From Stenotrophomonas sp. WZN-1 (GTDB lineage: Bacteria > Pseudomonadota > Gammaproteobacteria > Xanthomonadales > Xanthomonadaceae): DNA of 64,000 nt. The notes under the pieces are model-generated. The model saw only the letters and a program-made list of their open reading frames with translations. It was not told where the DNA came from and searched no databases. Each line of letters begins with the position of its first letter. Position 1 is the first letter of the stretch. Below, in pieces: positions 34,146-44,624 of this stretch. Position numbers and translations under genes: made by a program. Where the stretch lies: contig NZ_CP021768.1 in NCBI RefSeq assembly GCF_002192255.1, forward strand, positions 1,196,001 through 1,260,000, in the 5' to 3' direction.

Positions 34146-34781
34146 ATGTTCTCGGTCATCTCCGCCAGCACCGGCCTCGGTGCCTGGTTCTCTGGTGCAG
34201 CCACCGGCATCGGCCTGTTCGCCGTGGTCGGGGCCCAGAGCGCCTTCATTCTGCGCCAGGGCATCCTGCGCAAGCACATCGTGCCGGTGGTCGCTACCTG
34301 CGCGGCCATCGATGCCATCTTCATCTTTGCCAGCGTGGCCGGCCTGCGCACGCTCACTTCGGCGCTGCCGTGGCTGACCACCGCCGTGCTGTGGACCGGT
34401 GTCGCGTTCCTGGCCTGGTATGCGATGAAGTCGGCACGCCGTGCGATCGCCGGCGGCGGTGGCATGGGCGAGGCTGACAGCGACGACGGCAGCCGCCGCG
34501 CGGTGCTGATGGCCGCAGTCGGCTTCTCGCTGATCAATCCGCACTTCTGGCTGGACATGATGGTGATCGGCTCCATTGCTGAGAACTTCGGCAACGCCCG
34601 CATGGCCTTCGCCGCCGGCGTGGTCACCGCCAGTTGCCTGTGGCTGACCGCGCAGGGCCTCGGTGCCCGCCTGCTGGCGCCGCTGTTCACCAAGCCCAGC
34701 ACCTGGCGCGTGCTCGACGGCACCATCGCCGTGATCCTCAGCATCCTGGCCCTCATGTTGGCGGTGCGCGGGGTCCACTGA
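34146..34781 (+). CDS. LysE/ArgO-type amino-acid exporter
   Basis: A 211-residue inner-membrane exporter with about six helices. GLFAVVGAQSAFILRQGILRKHIVPVV is the LysE/ArgO signature and SLINPHFWLDMMVIGSI the central helix motif. It should export basic amino acids (arginine, lysine) to prevent build-up. It is divergent from the ArgP-type regulator over 136 bases rich in TTAG/AATT steps (GTTTAGAAAGTTTAGCTC near 34029), the likely control region. The ATG at 34146 is chosen over in-frame upstream codons that read into the regulator's control region. Confidence 0.9.
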   Translation: MFSVISASTGLGAWFSGAATGIGLFAVVGAQSAFILRQGILRKHIVPVVATCAAIDAIFIFASVAGLRTLTSALPWLTTAVLWTGVAFLAWYAMKSARRAIAGGGGMGEADSDDGSRRAVLMAAVGFSLINPHFWLDMMVIGSIAENFGNARMAFAAGVVTASCLWLTAQGLGARLLAPLFTKPSTWRVLDGTIAVILSILALMLAVRGVH

Positions 34782-34835
34782 CCCGGCGCACGCCCCCCGA
34801 ACCCACGTCCTGACTCTCTCTCCAAGGTAGTGGCA

Positions 34836-34868
34836 ACGACGGCACCGGCAACGGTGCCGTCGTCTTTT
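34836..34868 (+). terminator. Terminator after LysE-type gene
   Basis: ACGACGGCACC-GGCAAC-GGTGCCGTCGT, an 11-bp perfect stem, followed by CTTTT. Confidence 0.8.
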
Positions 34869-34944
34869 CCGGCTCTGGCGGGAAACGCACGGCCCTGCCT
34901 AGAATCGGCCACCAGGACAAGGTGTCCACAGGAGCAGGGGAAGG

Positions 34945-36933
34945 ATGCACAAGACGATTCTGGCGGCCGCACTGGCCGTCATCGGGGGCGTTGCCGCAGG
35001 CAGCGTGGGGGCGGTGGACCTGACGCAGTACCTGCGTCGCGAGACCTTCACCGACATCAAGATTTCGCCGGGGGGCGAATACGTGGCGGCAACGGTGCCG
35101 ATGGAGGACGCCACCGCGATCGCCGTGCTGCGGTTGAAGGACAAGCAGATGGTCGGCAGTTTCCGGCCACCCAGCCGCAACCACGCGCAGGAATTCGACT
35201 GGGTCAGCAACGAGCGCCTGCTGATCGGCCTGGCCCAGAAGTGGGGCTCGCTCGACCAGCCCAATCCCACCGGCGAACTCTATGCCATCGATGCCAACGG
35301 CAATCGCGGCGAACTGCTGGTGGGCTATCGCGTGGAGAGCAACGGCCCGGGAACCCGCATCCAGCCGAAGAAGGTCGAAGCAGTGGCCGCCTTCCTGGCC
35401 GACGACCTGCCGGGCGACGAGCGCAACGTGCTGGTCACTGTGTGGCCGCTGGCCGAGGATCCGTTCACCCGCGTCGATCGCATGGATGTGACCAGTGGTC
35501 GTCGCTCGCGCGTGGCGTCCTCGCCGGTACGGCGCGGCGAGTTCACCACCGACGGCGCGGGCGAGGTCCGCTTCGTACACGGCTCGGGCAGCGACAACAT
35601 CAACAAGCTGTACTTCCGCGAACGCAGCGGCGACAGCTGGAAGCTGATCAACGATGAGGCAGTCAGCAAGCGCATCGAAACCGCCCTCGGCTTCTCGGCC
35701 GATGACAGCCTGGCCTATCTCAACGTCGAGCAGACCCAGGGCCCGGATGCGATCGTCAGCTGGAACCCGCAGACCGGCGAACGCGCCACGCTGCTGCGCG
35801 ACGAGGTGGTCAACCCGTACCGCATCATCCACCGGCCTGGCACCCATGTGCCGGTTGGCGCGCTGTACCTGGGCGATACGCCACGCACCCGCTTCTTCGA
35901 TGAAGGTTCGGCCGATGCGCGGCTATACCGCAGCCTGGAGGCGGCCTTCGGCGGCGCGGTCTACATCACCTCCAGCACCCGCGATGGCCGTGTCGTGCTG
36001 GTGGAAACCTGGTCGGGCACCAATCCCGGCGACTTCTACGTGTACGACACGGTGGCGCGCAAGGCTGACCACCTGATCAGCCGCAGCGACTGGATCGACG
36101 TGAACCGCAGCGCCAGCGTGAAGCCGATTGCACTGAAGGCGCGCGACGGGCTGCCGCTGCATGGCTTCCTGACCCTGCCGGCCGGCAGCGACGGGCGCAA
36201 CCTGCCGATGGTGGTGATGCCGCATGGCGGCCCGTTCGACATCTTCGATTCGGGCCAGTACGACCGCGAAACACAGATGCTGGCCGCCGCCGGCTATGCC
36301 GTGCTGCAGGTCAACTTCCGCGGTTCGGGCAACTACGGCCGGGCCCACACCCAGGCCGGTGCGCAGCAGTGGGGCGCGGCGATGCAGGACGACGTCACCG
36401 ATGCCACCCGTTGGGCGATCAGCGAAGGCATCGCCGACGGCCGTCGCATCTGCATCTATGGCGCCAGCTACGGGGCCTACTCGGCGATGATGGGGGCCGC
36501 CCGCGAACCTGGCTTGTACCAGTGCGCGGCCGGCTATGTCGGTGTCTACGACCTGCCGATGATGTACACCCGCGGCGATATCCAGGACCGCGGTTCAGGC
36601 GTGACCTACCTGCGCGAATGGCTGGGGGATCCGGCCAAGCTGGGCGCGGTGTCGCCGGTGAACCTGGCCGAGCGGATCAAGGTGCCGGTGTTCCTCGCGG
36701 CCGGTGGCGAAGACAAGCGCGCGCCGATCCAGCACACCGAGCGCATGGAAGCGGCGCTCAAGCGCGCCGGCACGCCGGTGGAGAGCCTGTACTACAAGAC
36801 CGAAGGCCACGGCTTCTACACCGAGGCCCATCGCAGCGAGTACTACGACAAGCTGCTGGCGTTCCTGGCGCGCAGCCTGGGTGGCAAGACCGCCACGATT
36901 GCGCCCGCGGCCGGCAAGGACAAGGCGCCCTGA
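34945..36933 (+). CDS. Exported S9 family peptidase (prolyl oligopeptidase type)
   Basis: A 662-residue serine peptidase. A signal peptide (ILAAALAVIGGVAAGSVGA) precedes a beta-propeller-like region (about 30-400), then an alpha/beta-hydrolase domain: VMPHGGPFDIFDSGQY, YGASYGAYSAM with the Ser near 508, AGGEDKRAPIQHT with the Asp near 592, and EGHGFYTE with the His near 620. It should cleave short peptides in the periplasm, probably dipeptides or acyl-aminoacyl peptides. The ATG follows GGGGAAGG. It is convergent with the POT transporter gene, which fits peptide use. Confidence 0.9.
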   Translation: MHKTILAAALAVIGGVAAGSVGAVDLTQYLRRETFTDIKISPGGEYVAATVPMEDATAIAVLRLKDKQMVGSFRPPSRNHAQEFDWVSNERLLIGLAQKWGSLDQPNPTGELYAIDANGNRGELLVGYRVESNGPGTRIQPKKVEAVAAFLADDLPGDERNVLVTVWPLAEDPFTRVDRMDVTSGRRSRVASSPVRRGEFTTDGAGEVRFVHGSGSDNINKLYFRERSGDSWKLINDEAVSKRIETALGFSADDSLAYLNVEQTQGPDAIVSWNPQTGERATLLRDEVVNPYRIIHRPGTHVPVGALYLGDTPRTRFFDEGSADARLYRSLEAAFGGAVYITSSTRDGRVVLVETWSGTNPGDFYVYDTVARKADHLISRSDWIDVNRSASVKPIALKARDGLPLHGFLTLPAGSDGRNLPMVVMPHGGPFDIFDSGQYDRETQMLAAAGYAVLQVNFRGSGNYGRAHTQAGAQQWGAAMQDDVTDATRWAISEGIADGRRICIYGASYGAYSAMMGAAREPGLYQCAAGYVGVYDLPMMYTRGDIQDRGSGVTYLREWLGDPAKLGAVSPVNLAERIKVPVFLAAGGEDKRAPIQHTERMEAALKRAGTPVESLYYKTEGHGFYTEAHRSEYYDKLLAFLARSLGGKTATIAPAAGKDKAP

Positions 36934-36939
36934 GCCGAA

Positions 36940-36974
36940 GGGCGGCGGATGATCGTTCCGCCGCCCTGGTTTTC
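36940..36974 (+). terminator. Terminator between S9 peptidase and POT genes
   Basis: AGGGCGGCGG-8 bases-CCGCCGCCCT followed by GGTTTT. It sits between convergent genes and may serve the plus-strand peptidase mainly. Confidence 0.7.
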
Positions 36975-36988
36975 CGCAGGCGCGGGGC

Positions 36989-38743
36989 TTACTTCACCCC
37001 GTGCATCATCTTCTTCAGCAGCGGCGCGGCGATGAACGCTGCCAGCGCGCAGCCCAGCCCGATCCACATCAGCAGCCAGAACAGGTGCGCATAGGCGCCG
37101 GCGGCGGCCACCATGTCCAGCGATTCGCCTTCCGGCACCTCGATCGCGGCCAGCTTGCCGAACAGCGCGGCCAGCGTTTCCGAGAATGCGGTGGCCAGGA
37201 ACCAGGTGCCCATCATCAGGCTCATCACCCGCGGCACGGCCAGCTGGGTCACCGCCGACAGGCCGACCGGCGACAGGCACATCTCACCGCTGGCCAGCAG
37301 GAAGTAGGCCAACACCAGCCACCACACGCTGGCCATCTCGCCCGTGGCGCCGACCTGCTGCGCCGCCAGCGCCAGCGGCACGAACGACAGCGCACCAATC
37401 GCCAGTCCCCAGGCTGACTTCACCGGCTTGCCCGGTTCCCAGCCGCGGCGGTCCATCCACGTCCATAGCGCGGCAAAGGCCGGCGCCAGCAGCACCAGGA
37501 ACAGGCCGCCGAGGTAGGTCAGCGAGCCTGCGGTCTGCGGAATCACCAGGCAGTCGCGCACCAGCAGCACCAGCATCAGTACGACGATGGCGGCGAAGAA
37601 CGTGCGCGGCGCGGCCGAACCCGGGCGCCGTTCGGACAGGCGCGCGCTGACCACGAAGCCCAGCGGTGCCAGCAGCAGCGAGATGATCGACCACGGCAGC
37701 GGGGTACCGCCGGTGATCACCAGCGCAGGCACGATGTCCTTGGTCAGCAGCCGATCGGTGAAGGTCACCCAGGAGCCGTAGGACTGCTCGTACATGGTGA
37801 AGAACACCAGCGCCATGAAGATCAGCACCATCAGCGCGATCATCTGCTGGCGCTGCACCGGCGTGCACTTGCTGCCGGTGAACCAGGCGAACCAGACCAG
37901 CACGCCGCCCAGCACCACCAGCATCAGCATCAGCGCCAGGCTGATTTCACCGCCCAGCGCGAACGCACCATTGCCGGCGGCCCACATCAGCCACGCCACC
38001 GGCAGTACGCCGAGCACCGCGCACAGATAGATGAGCCATTCGCGCGGCAGGCCGAGCACCTTCTGCTTCAGCGCGGCCGGCTGCGGCGGCTCGGCGTGGC
38101 CCTGCAGGTACTTCTGGCCCCACAGGAACATTGCCAGGCCGGCCAGCATGCCGATGCCGGCCGCGCCGAAACCGTACTTCCAGCCATAGGCCTCGCCGAG
38201 GAAGCCACACACCAGCGACGAGAACAACGCGCCGAGGTTGATGCCGGCGTAGAACAGCGAGAAGCCCGAATCACGGCGCGGGTCGTCCTTGGCGTACAGC
38301 TTGCCGACGATGGTGGAGATGTTCGGCTTCAGGAAGCCCACGCCCATGATGATCAGCGCCAGCGACAGGTAGGTCACGGCCAGCGCCGAGGTGTCGCGCA
38401 CCACTTCGCCGTTCACCCGGTACGCCGCGTGGCCTTCGAAGGCCATGCCAAGGTGGCCGAGCACCAGCAGGATGCCGCCGAACAGCACCGCCCGCCGCAT
38501 GCCCAGCCAGCGGTCGGCCAGCATGCCGCCGAACACCGGGATGCAGTACACCAGGCCGCCGTAGGCGCCAAGCAGGTCCAGGCCTGCCTTGTCACCGAAC
38601 AGGTGGTACTTGGTCAGGTACAGCAGCAGCAGCGCCTTCATGCCATAGAAGGAGAAGCGCTCCCACATTTCGGTGAAGAAGCAGACGTAGACACCCTTGG
38701 GGTGGCCCAGGAAGTCGTCGGAAGCAGAGGCGGCAACGGTCAT
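36989..38743 (-). CDS. POT-family proton-dependent oligopeptide transporter
   Basis: A 584-residue transporter with about 14 membrane helices. FFTEMWERFSFYGMKALLLLYL carries the ExxERF(S)xYG motif for proton coupling, and the FYAGINLGALFSS motif is the PTR2 signature. It imports di- and tripeptides with protons. Length is at the upper end for the bacterial family. It lies between two exported S9 peptidases (34.9 and 42.4 kb), which could supply its substrates. The ATG at 38743 is the standard start (MTVAASASDDFLGHPKGV). Confidence 0.92.
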   Translation of the reverse strand: MTVAASASDDFLGHPKGVYVCFFTEMWERFSFYGMKALLLLYLTKYHLFGDKAGLDLLGAYGGLVYCIPVFGGMLADRWLGMRRAVLFGGILLVLGHLGMAFEGHAAYRVNGEVVRDTSALAVTYLSLALIIMGVGFLKPNISTIVGKLYAKDDPRRDSGFSLFYAGINLGALFSSLVCGFLGEAYGWKYGFGAAGIGMLAGLAMFLWGQKYLQGHAEPPQPAALKQKVLGLPREWLIYLCAVLGVLPVAWLMWAAGNGAFALGGEISLALMLMLVVLGGVLVWFAWFTGSKCTPVQRQQMIALMVLIFMALVFFTMYEQSYGSWVTFTDRLLTKDIVPALVITGGTPLPWSIISLLLAPLGFVVSARLSERRPGSAAPRTFFAAIVVLMLVLLVRDCLVIPQTAGSLTYLGGLFLVLLAPAFAALWTWMDRRGWEPGKPVKSAWGLAIGALSFVPLALAAQQVGATGEMASVWWLVLAYFLLASGEMCLSPVGLSAVTQLAVPRVMSLMMGTWFLATAFSETLAALFGKLAAIEVPEGESLDMVAAAGAYAHLFWLLMWIGLGCALAAFIAAPLLKKMMHGVK

Positions 38744-38829
38744 CGACGGCGGGGACAGCGGAAAGGGCGCGATTATAGGCCTGCAGCCGCGGGTACGCCC
38801 GGTAGCGCCGTGCCAGCTTCCAGTAGTAG

Positions 38830-38847
38830 ATCCACACCATGCGTGGA
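38830..38847. repeat. Degenerate ATCCAC..GTGGAT palindrome
   Basis: GTAG-ATCCACACCATGCGTGGAT-GG, a relative of the hairpin at 14958 with one damaged arm. Confidence 0.55.
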
Positions 38848-38866
38848 TGGCCGCCCGATTGATGGC

Positions 38867-40015
38867 CTACAGGTACCGCAACCACGCCAGATCGCGCCTT
38901 CGTGCCTTGAACCGCGCGAACGCCCGCGTCGGTGGATACATCGCCACCGCCAGTGCACAGGCCACCAGCATCAGGCCGCTGACCGAATCCAGCGCATACA
39001 GCTCGCCGTCGGTCGGGCCCCACACCGCCAGCGCCGCCAGGTACAGCCCCTTCAGCACATACAAGTGCAGCAGGTAGAAGAACATCGGTGCTGCACCAAT
39101 GTCGGCCAACGGCCGCAGCGCACGCGCCACTGGCGGCCACTCGTACAGGCGCAGCAGCAACAGTCCCACGCCCAGGGTCAACAGCAGGAACTGCAATGAC
39201 GGCGGGTACTTGGTAACGTTGAAAATGCTCAACCACGTGCGCAGCGTGGTGGTCTGGTACGACCAGGGAGCATCCCCGTACTGGTTTGCGAACCGCAGCA
39301 GCGCGAACAGGACCAGCGCGCCGATGCCTGCGCACAGCAGCCAGTGCCGACGCTGCTCTGGCACCCGCTCACGAGCGAACCAAGGGCCCATCAGGTATCC
39401 CAGCGCGATCACCCCGAGCCACGGCAGTACCGGATAGGAGGTGCGTAGCCGCAGCGTACCAGCCTCGATCCAGTCGCGCTGGTGCAGCACTTTCCACAGC
39501 GTCGCGAACACGCCATCGCCCTCCACGCGCACCGCATCGAGCAGGTTGTGCCCTGCCACCAGCAGCACCGCCAGCACCAGCAAGGCCCGCCGCGGCAGCC
39601 ACAACAGGCCGGCCAGCGCCATCATGCTGAGGCCGATGGCCCAGATCACCTGCAGATAGATCGTGTCCGGCGGGAACTGGAAGGTCCAGGCGAAGTTCAC
39701 CAGGGTCAGTTCCAGCACCACCAGGAACAGGCCGCGCTTGAGCAGGAAGGCGGCGGTGGCCCGGCGCGGGTCCGCCTGGCGCTGGCCGTACAGCCAGGCC
39801 GACAGCCCGGTGAGCAGCACGAATACCGGCGCACACAGGTGGGCCAGCAGACGGCAGGCGAACAGCGCAGGGGAGACCGTCGACGCGTCCATCGAATCGC
39901 CCACCTGATGCTGCAGGAAAAAGGTCTCGCGCACATGGTCAAGCAGCATCAGCAGCATTACGGTGCCGCGCAGCTGGTCGATGGAGGCCAGGCGAAGTGA
40001 GGGGGAAGGGGGCAT
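38867..40015 (-). CDS. DUF1624/heparan-alpha-glucosaminide acetyltransferase-like membrane protein
   Basis: A 382-residue membrane protein with about ten helices. RLASIDQLRGTVMLLMLLDHVRETFF near the N-terminus is the DUF1624/HGSNAT signature with the conserved DHVRE. Other polar features are RTSYPVLPWLGVIALGYLMGPWF and NVTKYPPSLQFLLLTLG. Human HGSNAT transfers an acetyl group across the lysosomal membrane; bacterial relatives are thought to acylate cell-envelope sugars, but substrates are unknown. A small dyad (40044-40056) lies about 30 bases upstream of its start. Confidence 0.83.
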   Translation of the reverse strand: MPPSPSLRLASIDQLRGTVMLLMLLDHVRETFFLQHQVGDSMDASTVSPALFACRLLAHLCAPVFVLLTGLSAWLYGQRQADPRRATAAFLLKRGLFLVVLELTLVNFAWTFQFPPDTIYLQVIWAIGLSMMALAGLLWLPRRALLVLAVLLVAGHNLLDAVRVEGDGVFATLWKVLHQRDWIEAGTLRLRTSYPVLPWLGVIALGYLMGPWFARERVPEQRRHWLLCAGIGALVLFALLRFANQYGDAPWSYQTTTLRTWLSIFNVTKYPPSLQFLLLTLGVGLLLLRLYEWPPVARALRPLADIGAAPMFFYLLHLYVLKGLYLAALAVWGPTDGELYALDSVSGLMLVACALAVAMYPPTRAFARFKARRRDLAWLRYL

Positions 40016-40043
40016 TCGATGCGGCAGGATCAGGAAATATTAA

Positions 40044-40056
40044 GATATAACATATC
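40044..40056. promoter_or_regulatory. GATAT-AAC-ATATC dyad
   Basis: A 5-bp-arm dyad in an AT-rich patch 29 bases before the DUF1624-type start, also upstream of the divergent OPT gene. It shares TTAAGATAT with the larger dyad at 55755 upstream of the SPFH gene, so one regulator may bind both; that is a guess from sequence only. Confidence 0.4.
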
Positions 40057-40213
40057 GTTTGCGGCGAGCCCAGCCGCACTTTGCCGGGTCGGTCGGTTGC
40101 CGGTTCACGCGCGGGCCCATTGCGCTGCAGCACATGCCCCATCCTTTGGCAGGCTGGACTTGATCTGCCCTGAACGCTAGCGTGGCAGGGATTTTTTGCC
40201 AGCAGGGGCTTCC

Positions 40214-42178
40214 ATGAACCACGACGCTGCGCCCAAGCAGCTCACCTTCCGCGCAGTGGCCCTGGCCATCGTGCTGGCGGTGGTGCTGTCGGCCGCAAAC
40301 GCCTACCTCGGTCTGTTCGCAGGCCTGACCATCGCCACCGCCATTCCCGCCGCGGTGATTTCCATGGGCGTGCTGCGCCTGCTGGGCGGTGGCTCCATCC
40401 TTGAAAACAACATCGTGCAGACCGGTGCCTCGGCCGGTTCGTCGATCGCCGCCGGTGTGATCTTCACCATCCCCGCGCTGGTGATCATGGGCTACTGGCC
40501 GGACTTCAAGTACTGGTGGGTGCTGGGCATCGCCGGCCTTGGCGGCCTGCTGGGCGTGCTGTTCTCGGTGCCGCTGCGCCGTTCGATGATCGTCGAAGAC
40601 CCGCTGCCGTTCCCGGAAGGCAAGGCTGCGGCCGAAGTGCTCAAGGCTGGTGAGAATCCGGGCCCGGGCCTGAAGATCCTCGGCCTGTCGGCGGTGATAG
40701 GTGCCTTCGTCAAGCTGGCCGCGGAAAGCGGCATGCGCCTGATTCCCGATGCCTGGGCCACCTCGGCCTATGTCGGCAGTTCCAAGGTCACCGCCTTCAT
40801 CGGCACCAACCTGTCGCCGGCATTGCTGGGCGTGGGCTACATCGTCGGCCTCAACGTCGGCATCGTGGTGGTGTCCGGCTCGATCCTGACCTGGCACATC
40901 GCCATCCCGATCTACCAGGCGTTCTTCATGAACACCGATCCGGCACTGGCCGCGTCGGTGGCCGCTGCTTCCTCCACCGAGGCCGCGTTCGCCATCTGGG
41001 GCGCGAAGATGCGCTACCTGGGCGTAGGTGCGATGCTGATCGGTGGCATCTGGACCCTGATCTCGCTGCGCAAGTCGCTGCTCAACGGCGTCAAGAGCGG
41101 CTTCGCCGCGGCCCGCAAAAGCGGTGGCCCGGTGCTGGCGCACACCGAGCGCGACCTGCCGATGAAGTGGATGCTGGTCGCCCTGGTGGTGTTCGTGCTG
41201 CCGCTGCTGGCCCTGTACCAGGCCATCGTCGGCCAGTGGCACGTGTCGATCCCGATGACCCTCATCATGATCGTCGCCGGCTTCCTGTTCGTCTCGGTCT
41301 CGGCCTACCTGGCCGGCCTGATCGGTTCGTCCAACAACCCGGTCTCGGGCATCACCATCTCCACCATCCTGTTCGCCTCGGCCGTGCTGGTCGTGCTGCT
41401 GGGCAAGGATGGCCTGCAGCCGGTCGGCGCCTTCGGCGCGCCGCTGGGCGCGGTGGCCGCGATCATGATCGGCGCGGTGGTGTGCTGTGCTGCAGCGGTC
41501 GGCGGTGACAACCTGCAGGACCTCAAGGCCGGCTACATCGTCGGTGCCACTCCGTGGAAGCAGCAGCTGATGCTGGGCATCGGTGCGTTCTCGTGCGCGC
41601 TGATCATGGCCCCGGTGCTGAACCTGCTGGCCACCGCCTACGGCATCGGCGTGAAGTCCGAACTGCACCCCAACGCGCTGGCTGCGCCGCAGGCCAACCT
41701 GATGGCCTCGGTGGCCAAGGGCCTGTTCGGTGGTGAACTGCCGTGGACCTTCATCGGCATCGGTGCCGTGGTCGGCGCCGCCATCATCGCCTTCGACAGC
41801 TGGCTGAAGTCGCGCAACGCCCGCTTCCGCGTGCCGGTGCTGGCCGCCGCCATCGGCATCTACCTGCCGCTGGAACTGATGGTGCCGATCTTCCTCGGCG
41901 GCCTGATCGCCTACCTGGTCGAGCGCTTCCACAAGGTGCGCGCCGATGACGAAGAAGGCCGCGACCGCGTGCACAAGCCGGGCGTGCTGTTTGCTGCCGG
42001 CCTGATCACCGGCGAGGCACTGATGGGCATCGCCATCGCGATTCCGATCGTGGTCAGCAGCCGCGCCGACGTGCTGGCCGTCCCGTTCCACCTGCCGGGT
42101 GCACAGTGGATCGGCCTGGCCGTGCTGTTCGTGGTCGGCTGGCTGATCTACCGCACCGGCAAGCGCGCCGTGGCGTAA
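40214..42178 (+). CDS. OPT-family oligopeptide transporter
   Basis: A 654-residue protein with about 16 membrane helices. FRAVALAIVLAVVLSAANAYLGLFAGLTIATAIPAAVISMGVLR and GGSILENNIVQTGASAGSSIAAGVIFTIPALV are the OPT signature blocks; EDPLPFPEGKAAAEVL and VGGDNLQDLKAGYIVGATPWKQQ also match. Bacterial OPT proteins import peptides or metal-chelate complexes with protons. The start at ATG 40214 (MNHDAAPKQL) is favoured over TTG 40196 six codons earlier. It is followed by an S9 peptidase gene in the same direction, but a terminator stands between. Confidence 0.92.
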   Translation: MNHDAAPKQLTFRAVALAIVLAVVLSAANAYLGLFAGLTIATAIPAAVISMGVLRLLGGGSILENNIVQTGASAGSSIAAGVIFTIPALVIMGYWPDFKYWWVLGIAGLGGLLGVLFSVPLRRSMIVEDPLPFPEGKAAAEVLKAGENPGPGLKILGLSAVIGAFVKLAAESGMRLIPDAWATSAYVGSSKVTAFIGTNLSPALLGVGYIVGLNVGIVVVSGSILTWHIAIPIYQAFFMNTDPALAASVAAASSTEAAFAIWGAKMRYLGVGAMLIGGIWTLISLRKSLLNGVKSGFAAARKSGGPVLAHTERDLPMKWMLVALVVFVLPLLALYQAIVGQWHVSIPMTLIMIVAGFLFVSVSAYLAGLIGSSNNPVSGITISTILFASAVLVVLLGKDGLQPVGAFGAPLGAVAAIMIGAVVCCAAAVGGDNLQDLKAGYIVGATPWKQQLMLGIGAFSCALIMAPVLNLLATAYGIGVKSELHPNALAAPQANLMASVAKGLFGGELPWTFIGIGAVVGAAIIAFDSWLKSRNARFRVPVLAAAIGIYLPLELMVPIFLGGLIAYLVERFHKVRADDEEGRDRVHKPGVLFAAGLITGEALMGIAIAIPIVVSSRADVLAVPFHLPGAQWIGLAVLFVVGWLIYRTGKRAVA

Positions 42179-42185
42179 GGGAAGA

Positions 42186-42258
42186 GTAGTGCCGGCCGCT
42201 GGCCGGCAATCCCGGAATCCCGTGATACCCCTGGTTGCCGGCCAGCGGCCGGCACTAC
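42186..42258. repeat. Facing GTAGTGCCGGCC palindrome pair
   Basis: GTAGTGCCGGCCGCTGGCCG and GCCGGCCAGCGGCCGGCACT are exact complements enclosing about 28 bases, immediately before the OPT terminator. Confidence 0.82.
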
Positions 42259-42259
42259 C

Positions 42260-42290
42260 GCAAACCGCGCTACGGCGCGGTTTGCCTTTT
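42260..42290 (+). terminator. Terminator after OPT transporter gene
   Basis: GCAAACCGCGC-TACG-GCGCGGTTTGC followed by CTTTTC. Confidence 0.8.
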
Positions 42291-42391
42291 CTGGCGAAGG
42301 CATCGCCCCGTCCCCGGCCATGACCGATGGCCTTGGCAGCCCCGGCCGCCCGGGCCTACCATCGGTTTTTTGCCGTCCTGCGGAGACCCCG

Positions 42392-44470
<2,079 letters not shown>

Positions 44471-44479
44471 TGACTGCAG

Positions 44480-44508
44480 CGCCGCCCTTCGGGGCGGCGT
44501 TTTTGTTT
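44480..44508 (+). terminator. Terminator after S9C peptidase gene
   Basis: CGCCGCCC-TTCG-GGGCGGCG followed by TTTTTG, ten bases after the stop. Confidence 0.85.
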
Positions 44509-44551
44509 CACCATCTGCTTTACCGGTGGGGGCGGATGTTCCCGCCGGTGG

Positions 44552-44609
44552 GTGCCGACCGTTGGTCGGCGCACCTCCAGCCAACAGCAGCCGGCCAGCG
44601 GCCGGCTCT
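44552..44609. repeat. Two adjacent palindromes
   Basis: GTGCCGACCGTTGGTCGGCG(CAC) at 44552-44574 is followed by CAGCCGGCCAGCGGCCGGCT near 44588-44609. These are copies of two different hairpin families of this window. Confidence 0.7.
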
Positions 44610-44624
44610 ACCCAGAGCGCCTGC

